Assembly: GCA_025349905.2 (NCBI GenBank)
Contig: MU624557.1
Coordinates: forward strand, 1 to 59,115
Length of the DNA stretch: 59,115 nucleotides
Source of the DNA: Blastocladiella britannica
Lineage: Eukaryota; Blastocladiomycota; Blastocladiomycetes; Blastocladiales; Blastocladiaceae
Reading direction: 5' to 3'
Made by a program: the position numbers and the translations under genes. This document shows positions 21,432 to 32,399 of the stretch, piece after piece. Below the pieces are notes generated by a model. It searched no databases. It was not told the origin of the DNA and was given only the letters and a program-made list of their open reading frames with translations. Numbering within the stretch: position 1 is the first letter of the stretch; each line of letters starts with the position of its first letter.

Positions 21432-21722
21432 CTTCTTTGGCATAATAGATGGTCTTATTTCATCGTTGCTGTTCAAATCGATATGCTGTAATGGCGTTTG
21501 CGAGCGCACTTTGTCGCCGGCCATCGTTTCGTGCTAGAGGAGTCCTTCAACATAGAACAATAATGCAAAGGGAAATGGACGATTGTCTCAAAGTGCTTGA
21601 TGTGGCCACACTCTCATGACCTCGGTTTGCGTCGGGCGATCCAATTATTTTATTGAGGATCTTGCCAGGAGCATATGCAAGTTTTACTATATATTGACAC
21701 ACCAACCCGCCGATCTGGCTGA

Positions 21723-24700
21723 TCAAATGCCGGCCGACCGCGTTGCAGCAGCGTCGTGCGGCCAGATGTGCTCGCCTGGCATGCTAATATACTGTGGTTT
21801 GATTTCCACGGTATATGCGGGGACGGAAACCACCTTGAGCGGGTCGCATGGCCGCCCAGCAGCCCCGCGCGGGATGGCCTCCATGCTCGGATTCACCTCC
21901 ATTGCTGAGTCGACCACCGCGAGCGGCTTGGTGGCAATGACCGGCTTGGTGGGCACGAGCGGCCTGGCCAGCATCAACGGCTCGGCGGCCACGTGCTTTT
22001 CGACAGCGGCGAGCTGCTTGACGACCACACGCAACTTGGCGGCCACGAGTTGCGTGACAGCCTCGAGCGGGTCGGCGGCCAAGAGTGGGTCGGCGGCCAC
22101 GTGCTTCTTGGCAGCAGCAAGCATCCTGGCGGCCATGTGCAACCTGAACGCCGCGAGTTGCTCGGCAGCCGTGAGCGGCTCGGCGACCACGGTCTGCTCA
22201 GCGATCACGGCGGTCTTGGCGACAACGGCGGTCTTGCGCGAGTCGGCCTCCACACGCGACGCGACATCGGCGCGCGGCCAAATTGGCTCGCGCGGCTCCT
22301 CGATGTACCAGGGCGTCACTTCTACCGAATGCTCATCGGCGAAGGTGACCGTCTTCCGCGGCGCAAACGGGTGCCGCCCAGCAGCCCTGCGCGGCGTGGC
22401 GTCCATGGACAGACCAACAACAACGCACGAGTCGACGACCGGGAGCGATTTGGCGGCGACGAGCTGCACGGCTGGCACGAGTTGCTTGGCAAGCACGGGT
22501 CGCACCACAGCGCGGCACAGCGTCTCCTTGGTCGGCGCGGCCTCTGGCTCGGGTGCGCGTTTCGCCGGCTGCTGCACTTGGGCCGTGATTCCTGCCGGCA
22601 ACGAGAACGTCTCGAACGAGACTGGCTCGCAATCGGGCAAATAGAACTTTGGATCGAGGACAAAGTCGACAATCTAGACAAAAATAATAACGCGAGTGAG
22701 TCGAGTGTCCAATGATCCGAGGACATAAATTAAAGTTGCGTACCTCCGGCTCAGGTTGCTCGTTCACGGACAGGTCGTCGGCCATAATGGTCAAGTCCTC
22801 ATCCGTTGCGTCCTCGTGGTCCAGGCTGTCGGGCAGATCGTCGACCTCGGATACGTCCGTGCCGAGAGCGTCGATCATGCTCGTTGCGAGCTTGTGGGTG
22901 GCCATGAGGGCCAAGACGACTGCCGCCGACACAACTCCCGCCCAAGCCACGTCGGCGGCATGTGCCTTGGCCACAGCGACGATTGGGGCGATCAGGGCCA
23001 TGTTGAAGTCCACTGCCGTAGATGAGCCATGCTCGGCAAGAGTCGTAAACGAGACCGCAAGCGTGCCCTCGACCACCGCCGCCCAGCCGCGTTGAACAAC
23101 GGACGAAAACGAAATGCCCACAATCGCCGATCCAATGAGCAACGAGAGGGGCAGCTTGGTCACGAGGGAAATCACCTTGGCGGCCACCTCGTATACGCCC
23201 ACCGACGCCGCAACGACAGAAACACAGGCAAGAAGTACCGCCGCCACCGCCATGGCGGTCGATCCAGCCTGCTGTGCCATCATTGGGCTCGCATCGCGCA
23301 GGAGCACGGCAAGAGAAGTGAGCACCTCGCCCGCCTCGGCGAAGGCAGTCGACATTTTCGCCAGAATCGTCTGCGTCGTGACGTACGAGATCGATGGAAT
23401 GCTGGTTGTTGCTCCTGCGAGCGGCGTGCCGTGCAACAACGCCCCCGTCGACGAGTACACAAGGGCTTTGAAGTTGAGGTTGTCCCAATTTGGCCCAGCA
23501 GCCGTGCCCCGCATTACACGCATAGCGTAGAAAAGAGCCGGGGAAGAAGCCGTCCATACTTGACGTAGCACCGAGATATCCAGCAAGACGTCAAGCTCGA
23601 TACGAGGGAGGACGTCAGCGGCAGAAGTGGTGTCGGTCGGTGGTTGGGCATTCGTGATGTCGTTTGAAGTCGTGCTCATAACCAGCTCCTTGACGTGAAT
23701 TGCCGGTTCAGCGGTCAGCTCCTCGGATTGGCTCGCCGTGCACACGAGCAACCCCTCGGTTTGGCTTGTCGTTTCAGTGCTGAGCACTTCAATGCAGATG
23801 GTAGTACCAGCTCTCAGCTCCTTGACGGGAACTGGAATGTCATCGCCCGGCTCCCCGATGTGAGTTGTAATGTCGGTGGTCCGTTCCTCGACGTCAATAG
23901 CCGCGGTTAGCTCCTCCACGTGAATCGACGCGACGACGCTCGGCACTTCCAGGTCAACGGCAGTCTCCGGCATCTTGTCTTGAATCGGATAGGCGGCGGC
24001 CACCTCCTCTACGGGACTTGACGCGCTGGGAATCAATTCCTGGAAGGGACTGGGCGTGGTGACGGCAACCATGTTCTCGACGGGACTCGTCGCCGTAAAC
24101 CGAGCGCCGAGTTCCTCGATGTAGCTGGTCGCGCGCGCGCCGAACTCGTCGGCGACCATGCGGACGCCGCCGCCGATCATCGACACTTGGGGCATCAGTT
24201 CCTTGTGCACCTCGAAATGGACCGACCCGAGCAAAACGCCACTTGTGCACAGAACGAAAACGGCGCCCTTGGGCAACTTGTGGTACGCGTGGTACGTGCC
24301 GACGTACGTCGCGGCGACGATGATGAGGAGGATCCGGCGCAAAATGTCGACGGGCATGGAACTGGGGATCCAACGGACGAACGCAACGACTTGAAGAAGG
24401 AAGGCGCCGACTTGTTGGAAGATGGCGGCGTAGTCTACCTCGGCGACAAACCGGGCCAGCGCGACGGTTCCTTGAAGAGCGAGCTCGGATCCGCGATACG
24501 CCGGCCGCACCACGATCGGACTGAGGACGGGACCGACAGCGGCGACGACGAGCATGACGGCAGAGAGGGCAGTGGCAACGGCGGTCCACTTGACGAGATT
24601 GTAGCCGAGGGTCACGGCAGCGGTGGTACCGGTCGAGTACAGGGTTGGTCCATTTTCCCACAAAAAGAATCCCACAGTGTAGGTTGGAACGACGGTGATC

Positions 24701-24995
24701 ATCGTCAACGCGATCAAGAAAATGATCTCCACCGTGGCGGCTTGGACGTACGGGCGAAAGGCGATCCAAAACGTGTAGTCATCGGCTTTTATGACCTTCG
24801 GGTTGACCTTGACAACTTCGTGGCCGAACTGGAACATTGCCCGCGCCAAAATAGATCCGGCCATCACGAGTAGAGTCAGGGCGACCCAAACAGCACTAAA
24901 AAGATGGTAGATATAACGGTGGTTTAGTGCGGATCCGCGGAGCATGCATAGAAAAATGGGGGAACGAACCTGATCAGAGTGGTGAAACTTATCAT
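21723..24995 (-). CDS. Large multi-pass membrane protein of unknown function with C-terminal duplicated module
   Basis: Exons 24995-24970 (26 nt), 24895-22744 and 22673-21723; phases close to 1,042 residues. The short first exon encodes MISFTTLIS, which joins to AVWVALTLLVMAGSIL, so it forms part of the first hydrophobic segment. About five hydrophobic segments occupy the N-terminal 250 residues (for example VEIIFLIALTMITVVPTY, TALSAVMLVVAAVGPVL). A Glu/Thr-rich loop without hydrophobic segments follows. About four more segments lie around residues 540-690 (AMAVAAVLLACVSVVAASVG, LIAPIVAVAKAHAADVAWAG). The cytosolic-looking C-terminus holds two copies of a ~55-residue module (about 22445-22275 and 21923-21759), sharing VVDS, SMEA/SMDA, AAGR, SVEV/TVEI and IWP, separated by Ala/Val-rich helical repeats. 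No family recognised. Confidence 0.75.
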
Positions 24996-25150
24996 TATTA
25001 TATATATAATCAATCGTTACATAATGGATGTAGTTTTGAAAGAGTATGGTTTTGGGAAAAGGTGAGGATATTATTTATGAAGTAAAAACAGAGTGATGGC
25101 GTTTGGGAAAATTCACGTTTCCCAGCAAATGGGAACTATCAATCGAAGCT

Positions 25151-26342
25151 TTAAAATAAACTTTCAAGGTGAGAGATACCACAAATGACAGTTGCTACTA
25201 GCAAGAGATCGGGAGGAGCGTCATCAACAGCAGCGCCAGCGCTCGTATTGGTGCGGCGCAGCTGATCCGCAACATCATCAGCGCCCCAAACGCAAGTCAA
25301 TGTAACCTCCCCTTCGTGCGCCCACACGCGCGCCTTGCTTTCCTTGACCCCGGGCACGGCAGCAACCATCAGCGGGACGGCAGTGAGCCAGGGTGCTGTT
25401 TGCATCGTAAAATGCCGCGTCGAAAACGTGAGGAAAGTGTCCACGGGGAGCGAGGCGAGCAGCGGGAGTTCGCGATGCGCAGGCTTGAAATGCTTAAAGT
25501 CAAGCACGTTCACGTTGGCATTGGTGTGGTTGATAGTCGGCATCATGTGCAAGGTGCGATGCATGAGCGACGAGAGCACGATTCGAAGCAAGCGGCCATG
25601 GACTGCAGTCATTTCCATTGTCAGTGTCAAGGAACGGTCCATTTAAAGTAAGAAAGGGTACTCACTCACGATTGCCACCGTGAACGGCGTCGTCCGGTCA
25701 TCTGGCATGGCCGCGCGTTGTGCAAGCGCCTCATTTACAATAGCAAAGATCCGAGCGACTGCGCGCTCTGCTGCCTGGTTGGGCGACTCGCCGCCGGGAG
25801 GCGCGTAATCGAAATTGCCTGATAACCAGGCCCGGTTGAGAGGCTCTAGGTTGGGCGAGACGAGGCCCTCCAGCTCGCCCCATCGGATCTCGTTCAGATC
25901 GACAAACGTCTGTGATGGGGAAATCTGTCAGCATGGCCATACGTACGGTAATAAGAAAATAGGGGAAGAATGCGGACAGCGCGAGCAACGCCCGGACGAG
26001 TGGCAGCAATGGCATCGGCCGTTTGTACGGCACGGAGCATGGCCGAGCTGGCCACCAGGTCGATGGTTTCGTTGACAAGCGCGCGGCCCAGCGCAGCGGA
26101 CTGCTCGGTGCCCCGGTCATTGAGCGGTGGGTCGACGCCGCCGCCTTGGAGCGCATGCGAGGCATTGAGTGCCGTCTCTGTCCTTTCGAAAAACGTTAAT
26201 TTCATCGCGACATGCATGGGTGAGAAGACCAAGTAGTTTCTTCTGGCCGCGCAAATGAGAATTAGCTTCTCGTACCGCCATGGCGCGAGATAATCAGGCG
26301 CACAAGTGTGCCTGGTGGAGGCAGTGGAAGTTGGGTGGTCAT
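25151..26342 (-). CDS. Histidine phosphatase superfamily (phosphoglycerate-mutase-like) protein
   Basis: Exons 26342-26276, 26177-25978, 25909-25666 and 25602-25151; phases close to 320 residues. The catalytic RHG motif is assembled across intron 1: LVRLIISRHG plus ETALNASHALQGG. Next come DPPLNDRGTEQSAALGRAL and SSAMLRAVQTADAIA, then LNEIRWGELEGL (the usual 'E..fG.weG'), PPGGESPNQAAERA, and the second catalytic His in VAIVIHGRLLR. The length exceeds the ~220 residues of minimal family members because of a C-terminal extension without clear motifs. Members dephosphorylate small metabolites (for example fructose-2,6-bisphosphate or phosphosugars) or proteins; the substrate cannot be told. Intron 1 (98 nt) contains an ATG and stays partly open, so a naive gene call would miss the RHG motif. 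Confidence 0.85.
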
Positions 26343-26482
26343 TTACTTTTTTCCTGGAAGAGTTCAAAATCCTTAAGATTCATTCATTCCCTCAACGACG
26401 CGCCATGCTCCGCCATGAGCTGGTCAACCAATCCTGTTGTGCATACCAATTCAAATGTGTCAACACCATTCGCTGAAAGCAA

Positions 26483-28339
26483 TCAAGGACGAAAGAATTG
26501 GAAGGACGCACCGTCAATTTCGTCCCCGTGGATCGCGCCAATATCGCCATCGGCCGCCTCAATCAAGTGCATGGCGCGGGCCAAGAACGCGTCGCCAATC
26601 TCAAACTCGTCGTCAGCGTTGTCATCCCCGTCCAGCAGCATCGCCAACGTGGCAGTGTCCAGCGACGGCGGCGACCCACTACCCCCGTCGCACAAATTGC
26701 CCTCCTCGCGCGGCGCCCACAGTTCTACTTCCTCGTCGTCACTGCCAACATCTCCACGATACTGGTGGCCGCCAGAAAAGAGATCATCGTCGGCTCCAGA
26801 CAACACGCCATCGCGCGCCCGAAACTCGGTCTCGTCCGTCTCGTCCGGCGCGCTGAACCCAAAGTCGCAGTCCTGCAGGGCCGCAAAGGCGAAGGTCACG
26901 AAATCGCTCGAATCGCCAGCGGTCGCTGTTTTTTCTGATGATGCGCCAGTTGAAAAAGAGGAAGGAGGATTGTACGATCCCAGGACGGCCGCAACAATGG
27001 CAACGGCGCGGGTCGGGGTCGCAAACGACCGCCAGTCGTTAAGCCGCGACGACAGCCGGTACTGCATACACGCCGCCAGCGGGTCCTCGTACCCGAACCG
27101 CAGCATCGACAGGGCCGCGGGAACGCGCTCGGCCGGCGAAATCGTTTCAAATGCCAGCCGCACGTGCAGCGGCGCCGATCCTTGCGCAATCGCATTGGTC
27201 ATGACCATCGCCATAGCTGGGTCGGTCGACAATGGGGCTGTCGCCGAGAGCTGGGATGCTTGCGGGTGATGGAAAAAGTGCGCCAGCTCGGTGCTGGTAC
27301 GCGGACTGGTGCCGTCCAGCAGCGCGCCGAGGAACTGCGTAAAGTCGGGGACCGGCGACAGCGGGAGGCGGTGCAGCGACCGCAGCATGAGCGCAAAATC
27401 GCCATGCACTGCCTCGTACTCGGCCAAGTCGGGGAACAGGGTTAGGGCCAGGGCCGCCATGTCCGACGCCGATCCGTAGGCCTCGAACATACCGGAAAGA
27501 CATGAGGCTACCATGAGAGGGTTCCAGCCAGCGGCCTCGACCAGCACGCGTCGCAGGTACACTTGCGCTTCGTTGGGGACGCGCGTCCATGGGGCCATGA
27601 ACCGCAGCTCCTGGACAGACGTTGGGGTCCCAGAGGCAATGATGGACGGATCAGTCGCGTAGCGCGCAATCGTGACTGCCATTTCACCCAGCAGCGGCAT
27701 GTCGCTGGGCTTGAGTCCGCGGCCGATCCAGCTCAAGAGCCGGGGTGAGCAGAGGGCCTTCTCTCCCGAAGTTGGCGAATCGCCATGGCTGCTGCCGTCG
27801 CGAGAAAGCTTCAGGACCGCAGCCGAGTACACGGGGAGCGGGAATGCAGCGCGCATGGCGGGCAAGATGACCTGCTCGGCCGTGTGTGGAGACGGCAGGA
27901 GGGCCAGAATCAGCGCGCGTGCAGCGTCCAAGAACTCGGTCACCTCGGCCACGGACCACGCGCTGCTGCTCTCTCCCATCTCTTGGTCGTCGTCAGAGTG
28001 ATGATGATGGTGGTCGTGCATGCCGCCGCCAAGCAGGCCGTACAGCGCAACGTCCGCCTCGGCAGCGATACGGTGCGGGTGCATGGTCGCAGACTTGGCG
28101 CCGCCCTCGTCGCCGAACCCGTCCATGTCGTGCCAGTTTTGCAGTGTCGGACGTAGCAGCACGAGAGCCTCTGCGAAATCCAGGAGCATCTGCTCTACGC
28201 GTGGGCTGTCAGACGAGGTTAGTTCGCGGGGCACGCGGCCGAAATCTTCAAAGTCCAGCTCGTCGTTATCGCTCCCATTGTCGTCCAGGGACTGGTGCCC
28301 GGGCGGCGCAAGGTCGTCGTCGTCCATAGCCATCATCAT
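26483..28339 (-). CDS. Hypothetical acidic helical protein
   Basis: A single exon of 618 residues starting at MMMAMDDDDL; the frame stays open upstream into the bL17m 3' end, but that part is an antisense-type shadow. The head is acidic (DDNGSDNDELDFEDFG) and has a His run (MHDHHHHHSDDD). The middle (about 140-430) is helical without repeats (AWSVAEVTEFLDAARALILALL, DMPLLGEMAVTIARYATDP, EAQVYLRRVLVEAAGWNPL, DFTQFLGALLDG). The tail is acidic (DDDLFSGGHQYRGDVGSDDEEVE, LLDGDDNADDEFEIG). Acidic ends around a helical core would suit a nuclear or scaffold protein, but I recognise no family. Confidence 0.6.
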   Translation of the reverse strand: MMMAMDDDDLAPPGHQSLDDNGSDNDELDFEDFGRVPRELTSSDSPRVEQMLLDFAEALVLLRPTLQNWHDMDGFGDEGGAKSATMHPHRIAAEADVALYGLLGGGMHDHHHHHSDDDQEMGESSSAWSVAEVTEFLDAARALILALLPSPHTAEQVILPAMRAAFPLPVYSAAVLKLSRDGSSHGDSPTSGEKALCSPRLLSWIGRGLKPSDMPLLGEMAVTIARYATDPSIIASGTPTSVQELRFMAPWTRVPNEAQVYLRRVLVEAAGWNPLMVASCLSGMFEAYGSASDMAALALTLFPDLAEYEAVHGDFALMLRSLHRLPLSPVPDFTQFLGALLDGTSPRTSTELAHFFHHPQASQLSATAPLSTDPAMAMVMTNAIAQGSAPLHVRLAFETISPAERVPAALSMLRFGYEDPLAACMQYRLSSRLNDWRSFATPTRAVAIVAAVLGSYNPPSSFSTGASSEKTATAGDSSDFVTFAFAALQDCDFGFSAPDETDETEFRARDGVLSGADDDLFSGGHQYRGDVGSDDEEVELWAPREEGNLCDGGSGSPPSLDTATLAMLLDGDDNADDEFEIGDAFLARAMHLIEAADGDIGAIHGDEIDGASFQFFRP

Positions 28340-28475
28340 TTCTTTACTTATTTTATAGAATATAGCCCAAGCGAGAGAGAGGGAATGGAAGGCACGACAA
28401 CCGCACCCCACACCCAAGCCTTGCCCCTCGACCGTAAACACCAAAAGAAGAAGAGAGTAAGTACGATATGATTTG

Positions 28476-29479
28476 TTAAACCGCGAGATGCTGGTTCTTG
28501 ATGGCCTTGATCTTCTTGTCGCCGACCTTGACCGACCAGTCAACCTTCTCCACCGACACGGTACGGCGCACCTTGACCACCACGCGCGGGCGGCCGTGGC
28601 GGTCCAAGTCGGGCAGGGGCTCGGTCCACACTGCCTTGGCCACGCGGATCTCCTGGTCGCGGGCCGGGAACTTGGCCTCGCGATGACCCGCGGCAAGGAA
28701 CGGCAGCGCCGCGGTGCGGGCCAGCTTGGACTCGACGCGGCCCATGGTGCGCAGCTTGCGCTGGAGCGACGCCAACGTGTCCTCTGAGAACATTGTGGGC
28801 CGCGACGGTGACGACGACGACGACGACGACGACGAAGACGACGACTTGTGCGCGGCGGCAGAAGACGATGCGGCGCTGCTACCGGTCAGCACCCGCTCCT
28901 GCTTGCGCATGTGCTTGAGCGACGCGCGCAGGGCCGGCAGCTGGGACTTGGCCAGCTCGAACTTGGTGTCTCCGGGCGCATCGACAAACTCCAGGATGGC
29001 CATCTCGGACGAGTCGCGCGGGTCGCGGCCGCACTTGATGATGCGCGTGTAGCCTCCGGGCCGGGTCGCGTAACGCGTCACCAAGTGGTCAAAGAGCTTT
29101 GGGACGGTGACGGATGGTTGCTATATACAATAGAATGTCAGTACCATTTTTGCACTTCTGGTACGTGGTTGCCATATGGTGGTTGTTGATAAATTTTGGC
29201 TGCAACAAGAACCAACCAAGACCAACGCGAACCAATCAACACCAGATAAACAAGAATAATACTCACAAAGAGGTAGTCGGATGCGACGGTGCGCGCGGAC
29301 GGGCGGTTCTGCTTGGCAATCGACACGATGCGGTCGCACAGCGGCTGGGCCTCCTTGGCGCGGGCCAGCGTGGTGCGAATGCGGTCGTGGAGCACGGCAT
29401 TCGAGACCAGGTTGCGCAGCGTTGCCCGGCGATGTGCCGAGTCGCGGCCGAGCTTGCGGTGGGCGACTCCGTGGCGCAT
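28476..29479 (-). CDS. MRPL17: Mitochondrial ribosomal protein bL17m
   Basis: Exons 29479-29267 and 29120-28476 (146-nt intron, the longest in the gene-dense part), 285 residues. The start MRHGVAHRKLGRDSAHRRA is the classic bL17 N-terminus; then LRNLVSNAVLHDRIRTTLARAKEAQPLCDRIVSIAK, QPSVTVPKLFDHLV, and YATRPGGYTRIIK, all standard bL17 segments. It belongs to the large mitoribosomal subunit near the exit tunnel. The fungal extension after residue ~140 carries a Ser run ([17 protein letters not shown]) and a charged tail. No separate presequence is seen; the basic N-terminus may serve for import. Confidence 0.92.
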
Positions 29480-29482
29480 GGT

Positions 29483-29979
29483 GTTATATCGTGGAAAATT
29501 ATTATTGGAATTTTGACAGATAAGGGAACTTATTCAAAATCTCACACACGCCTGTCACAGCCAATCCGGAAATCCAAGGAAATGGGAAAGAGCTGAAACA
29601 ACGTGATCTCGATCCTGTACAACTGCTGTACAGGTATACCAAAAGGAAAGGCGAATCGAGAGCGGGTGGGGTATAAGCCCGTTTGAAAGGTAGAAGGGGG
29701 TTTGGGGTGGGCCAAATTATGGAATGGCCCGAGGGAGAGGAGAAAAGGAGAGTCAACGAAAAAGAAGAAAAGGAGAGACAACAATCCAGCGGAAAAAGTG
29801 GGATTTTTATTGCGGAATCGGACTTGGTGTTAAAGTTTGGCGGATTCTGGGTGATGTTACAGTTTCCTGAGGATAGTATCTTGCCCTGAAAATCCCAAAG
29901 CTTTTTGACTGTTCTCCCCCGGATTTTGTTCCTACTCTCCCCAGCCGTGCAGAACGGAGCGACTCTACAGTACAAGACA
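29483..29979. other. Intergenic spacer, no gene seen
   Basis: About 500 bp between the bL17m start and the chitin deacetylase stop. Purine-rich on the plus strand (runs of gga and gaaaag). It must hold the bL17m promoter and the upstream gene's 3' end. Open frames here show no conserved motif. Confidence 0.6.
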
Positions 29980-32039
29980 TCAACAAACCCAAGACGCATC
30001 TCGTGTCGCGGGAGCTGTCACATTGGACTGGTAAAAGACAGTGTCGCCAACGCACTCTCCCACCGTCACCATGCGGAGGTTGCGCTTCTTGGCCCAGGAA
30101 ATCATGTAATCGACCAGATTGGTCGGAGTCGTCGGGATTCTGTGTATTTTCCCTTTTATGGTAAATATCCCTATCAGAAAGTCAAAAAAAGTATGTACCC
30201 ATCATGAGACACAAACAAATGCCCAGTCGTGGTGACCGCGCTGTCCAGCACCGCTTCTTGATCGGCAAGGGTCGCATTCGGCGATTCCCAGTCCAGCGTG
30301 TCGAGATCCCACAGCGTCACATGCGCGATCCCAAACAGACGCAGCCGCTCAATCGTCAAATCGTTCAGGCTGCTGTATGGTGGGCGCAAGAAGCGGGGCA
30401 CGATGCCAGTGATCTTGCGGAGCGCGACGTTGGTCAGACCAACCTCAAGCCCAATGCCGGCTTCATCACTTGCGGCCAGGTCGGGGTGACTCCACGTATG
30501 ATGGGCAATCTTGTAATTTTTCGTTGGAATGAGCCATTGAAACAAAAACAATCGGGGAAAAAGCGTACCTGATGGCCGTTCTTGTAGGCGCGCTGAAGGG
30601 TCGCGGCGCGGTCGTAAACACAGGTCTCCATATTGTAGTTTCCCGTCACGAAAAGGGTCACTTTGCCGCCTGCCACCTCGAATTTGCTGAGTAGAAGGTC
30701 AGTGTCGGGCCACGGGCCTGCTCGCATGCGCTTGTGTCAGTTACCCATTTCAATTTCATGGAATAGGGGCAGTACCGTCGTCAAATGAGAAAGCGACCAT
30801 ATTGGATTGCACGCATTGCGAGTCGATCACAACATCCGGGGAGGAACTCAACCCTGTTTTTGAGTGCCATATGGATCAGTCCATATCCGTAAAAAAAAAT
30901 TGAAAAAGGGAAAATACACACCATAGCGAGGCTGGGCGCCATTCGCAAGATCGCAATGAGCAGCATCCACGCCGCAGACTGTCGAAAACAAGTCGGAATC
31001 AATACACGAAAAGAAAAAAGCAAATGAAATGAGACATACAGCCAGCCTTGCTGCAACACTGTCCAATCGGGCAACTTCCAATTCCATTACCGCAGGCAAT
31101 GTCCGTCGGCGGTGGAGTGCCGGCAGAGCAGGTCCCCTTGTCAGAGAACAGCGCCTGGCACCCGGTGCCGCAGTAAGGAGTTCCAGCTCCACAATACCCG
31201 TACTTTGAGCAGCACTGACCCGCGGGGCACACTGACAAACCACTGCCGCAAACGTCCGAGGACCCGGCCGCACAGGCGTTCAAGGCAGAGTACCGCGGCT
31301 GGCACGAGCCTGCCTGGCAGTGCCCAGGGGTGTTGCCGCAGTAGCCATAGGCGCTGCAGCATAATCCCGTCCCACACGACGGAAGGCCAGCACCGCAGCT
31401 GCTGTCAATCCCGCCGGGAGTCCCAGTTGGAGTAGGCGTCGAAGACGTCGATTTGGTTGTCGTAGTTGCAGTTGAGCTACTGGTGCTCGTAGTTGTAGTG
31501 GCGGTACTGGTGCGGGTGCTCGTAGTGGTGGTGGAAGTAGTCGAGCTGGTGGATCCAGTGGACGTAGTGGAAGTCTTGGAGGTGCTCACGGTTGAAGTCG
31601 ACGAGGATGACGGAGTTGAAGAAGAAGACGATGAGGAGGAAGTCGTGGATTTGGAGGTGGTGGACGATGAAGTAGAGGAAGACGACGAAACTGAGCAGGT
31701 GCCGCCAGACGAGTACAGCGCCTGGCAACCAGTACCGCAGTACGGAGTCCCAGTGCCGCAATACCCATACTTGGAACAGCACTGTCCCGAGGGGCATTGG
31801 GGCTTGCCCAAACCGCAAAAGTCAGAAGAGCCGGCAGCACACGCATTCAGGGCCGAGTAGCGCGGCTGACAGGCGCCGGCAGCACAGTAAGAGGTGCCAG
31901 TACCACAGTAGCCATATTGGGAGCAGCATTGACCGGTCGGGCAGAGGGCAAGGCCGGCACCGCAGTTCAAGCTCACGGTTGCAGCGTTGGCGCCATAGGC
32001 CACAAGAGCAGTCACGGCGAGTCCGAGACTGAGACGCAT
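29980..32039 (-). CDS. Chitin deacetylase (CE4/NodB) with five CBM18 chitin-binding modules
   Basis: Exons 32039-31040, 30978-30922, 30853-30776, 30717-30569, 30509-30199 and 30139-29980; phases close to 584 residues. A signal peptide ([20 protein letters not shown]) is followed by two CBM18 modules ([22 protein letters not shown]), a Ser/Thr linker of about 75 residues, three more CBM18 ([29 protein letters not shown] split by an intron), then a polysaccharide deacetylase domain. Its motifs are intact: [32 protein letters not shown] and the histidine in FVSHDG. It would act outside the cell, converting chitin to chitosan in the wall or masking exposed chitin. Modules 1-2 and 3-4 look like a duplicated pair, both with [17 protein letters not shown] between members. 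It diverges from the E2 gene across 360 bp. Confidence 0.92.
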
Positions 32040-32399
32040 GGTGTATTTTCTTGGATTGGAAGCTGCGAAAAAGAGCTAAACAGGTCCTTCCTTTTTCGAA
32101 GGTTGGCGGAAAACTGAAACAAGCCTTGCTTCAAACTTCAACCTTTTTGGGAAAACGTGATTTTGGGAAAGTAAAGCACCCAACAACGGGCAAAGGGTCA
32201 AGCGAATGCGACGACAGGCGATCCGACCGTCCTTGGTCGAGCCAGGACTGCATCTCCATTGTCGATGTGAGATTCCAATATTTTTTGTACTTCCCACGCT
32301 CGCCGGGGCAAATCGGCACAGTGGTGTTGGGGGAATTTTAAATGCAAAAAGAACTGCTCTCTCTGCAAAACGACGACGACCCCACCAAAGTAAATTATA

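Noticed and set aside
24997..25010. TATATATAAT as TATA box of the membrane protein
   Set aside because: It lies only a few bases upstream of the ATG at 24995, too close to act as a core promoter for that start.
28340..28696. N-terminal extension of the acidic hypothetical protein into bL17m
   Set aside because: The extension overlaps the bL17m 3' end in another frame and looks like shadow sequence; the MMMAMDDDD start is free of overlap.
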